Below are positions 13,356 through 16,868 of a stretch of 16,868 nt of DNA, piece after piece. The translations under genes and the position numbers were made by a program. A model generated the notes under the pieces. That model was not told where the DNA came from. It made no database searches and worked only from the letters and a program-made list of their open reading frames with translations. Origin of the DNA: a bacterium (GTDB lineage: Bacteria; Spirochaetota; UBA4802; UBA5550); assembly GCA_024224995.1 (NCBI GenBank), contig JAAENB010000364.1, positions 1-16,868 of the forward strand, given 5' to 3'. Numbering within the stretch: position 1 is the first letter of the stretch; the number at the start of each line of letters is the position of its first letter.

Positions 13356-15449
13356 ATGAACAGAATAAAAGACCATCCAATCTTAGAGCCCACGAAGGAA
13401 CGGGAATTGGTTTCTTTTTTCTTCGAAGGGGAGGAACTGTCCGGGTATGAAGGAGAGCCTGTTTCTTCCGCTCTTATTGCTAATGGGATAACTTCGTTTT
13501 CGGTCCATAAAAAGGATAATTCGCCTCAGGGGATTTTTTGCGCGAACGGGCAGTGTTCACAGTGTACTCTTATTATTGATGGGGTGCCGCTGAAGTCATG
13601 TATTACGCCCTTACGGAAGGGAATGAAAATTTTACGGCTGATTCATCTTCCGGCATTGCCCGAGGATAACAGGGGAGCGGCTCAAACAAAAGACCTGGAG
13701 GTAAAAACGGGTGTGCTTGTTATTGGGGCGGGGCCAGCCGGACTTACGGCCTCTCTTGAGCTGGCAAAGCTTGGATTTTCTGTTTTATTGGTAGACGATA
13801 AATCGCGGCCCGGAGGCAAACTGCTTTTGCAGACCCATAAATTTTTTGGTTCAATAGAAGACTGTTATGCCGGAACCAGGGGCGTGGATATAGCAGCCCG
13901 GCTCGAAGAGGAAATATCCGGGCATGAGAATATCATCCTTATGCGTAACGCCACTGTTGTTGGTTTTTACACCGACAAAAAGGCCGCCATATTTAAAAAT
14001 AACGAAAGTTATATGATAGTTGAACCTGCGGGAGTTGTTGTCTCCGCCGGGGCTCGTGAACGGTCTCCGCTTTTTAAGGGGAACGGGCTTCCCGGAGTCT
14101 ATGGCGCGGGAGCGTTCCAGACCCTGGTAAACCGTGACCTCACGGCAGCGGCAAAGCGGGTTTTTATTCTGGGAAGCGGAAATGTTGGGCTCATCGCGGC
14201 CTACCACGCGGTCCAGGCCGGGATCACTGTCGTTGGCATCGCCGATATCCTGGACAGAACTGCCGGGTACAAGGTCCATGCCGATAAAATTAAACGGGCC
14301 GGAGTGCCCATCTATTTGAACTCAACTGTAATCGCGGCAGAAGGCGAGGGGTGCGACCCCTGCGACCCCTGCGAGGGGAAGGTCGAGCGGGTTACTATTG
14401 CTGAAGTAGACAGCGCCTGTAATCCCCTTCTTGAAACAGCCCGGACCTTTGAAGTTGATACCCTGCTTACGGCAGTGGGGCTTACCCCGGTAAATGAATT
14501 ATATTCTATCGCGCAAACGGCAGGAGTCCCGGTGGTTACTGCCGGAGATGCCGGAGCAATCGCAGAGGCATCAAGCGCCATGTTTGAAGGGCGTATTGCC
14601 GCTCATGAACTGGCAAAACTTCTGGGAACGAAGACCGGTCAGCATGATAACTGGACAAAGAAACAGGAAGAACTCAAGTCGAAACCGGGAAAAACTTTTC
14701 CGTTTATAGAGCCGGAGCTTTCAAAAGAATTTGTACCGGTTTTTCATTGCGTACAGGAGATTCCCTGTAATCCCTGTACCTCGGTCTGTTCTATTAAAGG
14801 GATTAGCCTGAAAAAAAGCAGGGGCACTATTCTGGATGTACCCTTTTTCAAAGGAAGCTGTATTGGGTGCGGTAACTGTGTGGCGGTTTGCCCCGGGCTC
14901 GCGGTGACCCTTGCCAAAAAAATCGATGATACTTTCGCGGAAATTATACTGCCCCATGAATGCGTCCCGCGTTTTAAACCCGGAGAGGCCATTGAGCTCA
15001 CGGGAATGGAAGGGGATATTCTCGAAAGGGGCGAGGTATTAAAAATAAGACTGAATAAACAATATAAGACCTGGCTGGTATCGGTGAAGGTTAGCCGGAG
15101 TAACGCTGCTCATATAGCCGGGATCAGGATCCAAAAAGATACTGAAACCGCGCCCCTGCGGGAGCCGCTCTTTAATTACGCGCCCGGGAAAAGTATTGTA
15201 TGCCGCTGTGAGCGGGTAACCGTAGATGAAATTGTTGCTTTTATTAAAGAACATGAAGTGCGTGACGTAAACCAGCTGAAACAAATCCGTGTTGGTATGG
15301 GAGCATGCGGCTCAAAAACCTGTTCTGTTTTAATGCCCCGGATCTTTGCAATGGCTGGCGTAGACTGGGACACGGTCGCAGAAGGAAAAAAACGTCCCCT
15401 GGTGGTTGAGGTGCCTATGGGGAGGGTGGTTAATGAAGAAAAAGAATAG
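13356..15449 (+). CDS. Multidomain Fe-S/FAD oxidoreductase, alpha subunit of a proline/opine/sarcosine-type dehydrogenase
   Basis: A 697-residue protein that fuses parts found as separate subunits elsewhere (HcnA+HcnB, opine oxidase, dye-linked proline dehydrogenase). Residues 17-95 are a 2Fe-2S ferredoxin domain with C62, C67, C70 and C82. Residues 118-425 are a two-dinucleotide-fold flavoprotein: VIGAGPAG at 122-129, RPGG, and a second fold ILGSGNVG at 271-278. Residues 465-515 hold ferredoxin-type 4Fe-4S ligands (C471, C474, C478; C502, C505, C508, C512-P). The C-terminus has a BFD-like 2Fe-2S site (C616, C618, C651, C656). It probably passes electrons from the neighbouring FAD subunit to a carrier or NAD. 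Residues about 331-341 (EGCDPCDPCEG) are encoded by a genomic repeat and look like an insertion between strands. An in-frame stop at 13344 fixes the start; its Shine-Dalgarno is weak. Confidence 0.9.
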   Translation: MNRIKDHPILEPTKERELVSFFFEGEELSGYEGEPVSSALIANGITSFSVHKKDNSPQGIFCANGQCSQCTLIIDGVPLKSCITPLRKGMKILRLIHLPALPEDNRGAAQTKDLEVKTGVLVIGAGPAGLTASLELAKLGFSVLLVDDKSRPGGKLLLQTHKFFGSIEDCYAGTRGVDIAARLEEEISGHENIILMRNATVVGFYTDKKAAIFKNNESYMIVEPAGVVVSAGARERSPLFKGNGLPGVYGAGAFQTLVNRDLTAAAKRVFILGSGNVGLIAAYHAVQAGITVVGIADILDRTAGYKVHADKIKRAGVPIYLNSTVIAAEGEGCDPCDPCEGKVERVTIAEVDSACNPLLETARTFEVDTLLTAVGLTPVNELYSIAQTAGVPVVTAGDAGAIAEASSAMFEGRIAAHELAKLLGTKTGQHDNWTKKQEELKSKPGKTFPFIEPELSKEFVPVFHCVQEIPCNPCTSVCSIKGISLKKSRGTILDVPFFKGSCIGCGNCVAVCPGLAVTLAKKIDDTFAEIILPHECVPRFKPGEAIELTGMEGDILERGEVLKIRLNKQYKTWLVSVKVSRSNAAHIAGIRIQKDTETAPLREPLFNYAPGKSIVCRCERVTVDEIVAFIKEHEVRDVNQLKQIRVGMGACGSKTCSVLMPRIFAMAGVDWDTVAEGKKRPLVVEVPMGRVVNEEKE
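14344..14378 (+). repeat. GC-rich 18-mer repeat inserted in frame inside a coding sequence
   Basis: GGGGTGCGACCCCTGCGA at 14348-14365 is identical to the two tandem copies at 1253-1288. A half copy CCCCTGCGA (14366-14374) and GGGG follow. It encodes GCDPCDPCEG, keeps the reading frame, and adds three cysteines between AAEGE and GKVERV, a point where related oxidoreductases have a short turn. Confidence 0.85.
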
Positions 15450-15460
15450 TTCGAGGTTTA

Positions 15461-15524
15461 AAGTTTCAAGTTTGAAGTTAAAAATTTCCCTGAACTTCAA
15501 GCATCAAACTTCAAACTTCAAACT
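15461..15524 (+). repeat. Heptamer-family inverted repeat, 18-bp arms with one mismatch
   Basis: AGTTTCAAGTTTGAAGTT (15462-15479) pairs with 15507-15524 at 17 of 18 positions (C-C mismatch at 15467/15519) across a 27-base loop. It fills most of the 101-base gap between the alpha and beta subunit genes, before the purine-rich AGAGAGG. Confidence 0.85.
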
Positions 15525-15550
15525 AAATAAAGAGAGGCTCATGAAAAAAA

Positions 15551-16699
15551 ATGAAAACCCCGGATATATTGTTAATAGGTGCCGGAAGCGTTGGTCTTCC
15601 CCTGGCGTATAACCTGGCGGATAAAGGTGTCCGGGTGCTTGTTATTGAAAAAGAGGTCTCGCCCGGAAGGGGGCAGAACAGGGCTGCCATAGGCGGGATT
15701 CGGGCCACGCATTCGGTTCCTGGTAAGATTGTTATTGGCAAGCGTTCTATTGAAATCGTGAAAAGAATGGAAGAGATATTCGGCAGCGATGTGGACTGGT
15801 TCCGGGGAGGGTATCTTTTCCCGGTTTACGAAAAGGGAACCGAAGAAAAATTGAAAGATCTTCTGGTGAAGCAGCAGTCCTATGGGCTCGATATTAACTG
15901 GATAGGGCCGGAAGATATCGCGGAACTGGTTCCGGGGATAAACAGCAGGGAGCTTCTTGGCGGGACCTGGTCGCCGGGAGATGGGTCCGCTAATCCTTTA
16001 AAGGTGCTGGGGCAGTATTATAAGGCTGCCAGGGAGAAAGGAGTTGTTTTTTCTTTTGGTGAAACAGTGACCGCTGTTAAGAAAAAGGGAAACCGGGTTG
16101 TGACGGTTGAGGGCTCCCGTGATACCTATACTCCGGGGTTTGTTGTTAACGCGGCCGGGGCGCATGCCTCCGGTATTGGCAAACTTATTGGAGAGACTGT
16201 TCCGGTCTATCCCGCTCCCCATGAAGCCGGAGTTACGGAGCCGGTGAAACGCTTTTTTAACCCAATGATTGTGGATACCCGTTCTATTGAAGGGTCGGAC
16301 AATTGCTATTTTTATCAGAATAAAGAAGGGCCGGTGATTTTTTGCGTCACTCCGAACCCGGAGATTACGGGAAACAATAACGAAAACCGTTCCAATTTTC
16401 TACCCGGTGTTATACGGAGAATGCTGTATGTATACCCCCGTCTCAGAAATCTCCGGGTACGAAGAACCTGGCGGGGCCTGTATCCCATGACCCCGGACGG
16501 GCTTCCTATTGTTGGTTTTTCGCAGAAAATAGAGAACCTGTTTCACCTGGGCGGGATGTGCGGCCAGGGATTTATGCTGGGCCCGGGCCTGGGAGAGATC
16601 CTGGCAGAAGTCCTTGTTGAAAAGACTCAGGAGTATAATTCTATTCTTGAAGAGTTAAGCCCGCACCGGGATTTTTCCGGTGAGGAATTGTTGAAGTAA
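15551..16699 (+). CDS. DAO-family FAD-dependent dehydrogenase, probable catalytic (beta) subunit for proline or related imino acid
   Basis: A 382-residue flavoprotein with the FAD-binding ILLIGAGSVG (GxGxxG at 10-15), VLVIEKE at the end of the second strand, WFRGGYLFPV, and the C-terminal RTWRGLYPMTPDGLPIVG and GQGFMLGPGLGE. This organisation matches the beta subunit of dye-linked L-proline dehydrogenase, HcnC/D-hydroxyproline dehydrogenase and sarcosine oxidase beta. It oxidises a C-N bond of an amino or imino acid. With pruA in the same operon, proline to pyrroline-5-carboxylate is the favoured reaction; pipecolate, hydroxyproline or sarcosine remain possible. The start is odd. AGAGAGG is best placed for the ATG at 15541, which is out of frame and closes after 23 codons, while the in-frame ATG at 15551 overlaps the end of an A8 run and lies 13 bases away. 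One A fewer would join them as MKKMKTPDIL. Confidence 0.9.
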   Translation: MKTPDILLIGAGSVGLPLAYNLADKGVRVLVIEKEVSPGRGQNRAAIGGIRATHSVPGKIVIGKRSIEIVKRMEEIFGSDVDWFRGGYLFPVYEKGTEEKLKDLLVKQQSYGLDINWIGPEDIAELVPGINSRELLGGTWSPGDGSANPLKVLGQYYKAAREKGVVFSFGETVTAVKKKGNRVVTVEGSRDTYTPGFVVNAAGAHASGIGKLIGETVPVYPAPHEAGVTEPVKRFFNPMIVDTRSIEGSDNCYFYQNKEGPVIFCVTPNPEITGNNNENRSNFLPGVIRRMLYVYPRLRNLRVRRTWRGLYPMTPDGLPIVGFSQKIENLFHLGGMCGQGFMLGPGLGEILAEVLVEKTQEYNSILEELSPHRDFSGEELLK

Positions 16700-16705
16700 G
16701 GAGGT
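16698..16705 (+). promoter_or_regulatory. Shine-Dalgarno without a following start codon
   Basis: AAGGAGGT overlaps the stop of the last operon gene (TAA 16697-16699). No ATG, GTG or TTG follows within about 20 bases; instead the 77-bp tandem repeats begin. A fifth gene may originally have followed here. Confidence 0.4.
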
Positions 16706-16710
16706 AGCTG

Positions 16711-16868
16711 CTCTCAGAACCCACCCTTGCCGGAATCTCCATAGCCCTTGCCTGAAACCAGCCAGTAAAGACGTTGCACTGCAACGTCTCTCAGAACCCA
16801 CCCTTGCCGGAATCTCCATAGCCCTTGCCTGAAACCAGCCAGTAAAGGCGTTGCACTGCAACGTCTCT
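16711..16868. repeat. 77-bp tandem repeat containing a 21-bp dyad, running off the window
   Basis: Two complete units (16711-16787 and 16788-16864) and the start of a third (16865) are seen. The two differ at one base (A versus G in the left arm of the dyad). Each contains AGACGTTGCA-C-TGCAACGTCT (first copy 16769-16789), a near-perfect inverted repeat with a one-base centre. The period is not a multiple of three and the open frames through it lack start signals, so it is non-coding. The array length cannot be judged. Confidence 0.9.

Noticed and set aside
16655..16861. Minus-strand 68-codon frame over the 77-bp repeats
   Set aside because: The repeat period is not a multiple of three, so the unit is read in different frames in each copy. 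No start signals are seen.
16711..16868. CRISPR array or integron attC site
   Set aside because: The units are contiguous near-identical 77-mers with no variable spacers, and the dyad does not fit the GTTRRRY core of attC. No cas or integrase gene is present.

Overview
The window looks like a chromosomal segment of an uncultured bacterium of moderate GC content. I lean towards a spirochaete. The reasons are a SpoIIE/RsbU-type phosphatase with a periplasmic sensor and a 7TM module, a two-domain ribbon-helix-helix protein, a large beta-propeller lipoprotein, and nitrogen and amino-acid catabolism genes. No rRNA or universal marker is present, so the taxonomy is an inference.

Layout. (1) 1-1134, + strand: the end of a GNAT acetyltransferase and two small cysteine-rich proteins of unknown function. 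(2) 1135-3427, + strand: a repeat-rich, promoter-bearing spacer leads into an ammonium transporter (amt) and a PII signal protein whose T-loop lacks the uridylylated tyrosine. (3) 3590-5015, - strand: a beta-propeller lipoprotein with a clear promoter. (4) 5083-5946: a - strand double ribbon-helix-helix protein faces a 45-residue basic + strand ORF. The spacer between them carries two 11-bp operator-like repeats. (5) 5973-9929, - strand: an intact sensor/7TM/PP2C phosphatase and, upstream of it, a decayed tandem paralogue that has lost most of its catalytic core. (6) 9979-16699, + strand: a four-gene operon of ALDH7-type dehydrogenase, P5C dehydrogenase (ALDH4 type), a large Fe-S/FAD oxidoreductase subunit, and a DAO-family FAD subunit. 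(7) 16711 to the end: a 77-bp tandem repeat running off the window.

How the genes may work together. The DAO-family subunit with its Fe-S/FAD partner resembles the hetero-oligomeric dye-linked proline dehydrogenase, opine oxidase and HcnBC class. Next to a P5C dehydrogenase the simplest reading is oxidation of proline (or a related cyclic imino acid) to glutamate without PutA or PRODH. The ALDH7-type enzyme suggests a second substrate such as pipecolate/lysine-derived semialdehyde. The amt-PII pair controls ammonium uptake.

The most unusual signal is non-coding. A GTTTGAA/TTCAAAC heptamer family lies at every junction of the catabolic operon, sometimes as long palindromes and once separating a good Shine-Dalgarno from its gene. 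A GC-rich 18-mer is tandem in the intergenic region at 1253-1288 and also sits in frame inside the oxidoreductase gene at 14348-14365. A separate 77-bp tandem repeat follows the operon. The genome therefore seems to carry several families of short repeats that spread into operons and, in one case, into a protein.
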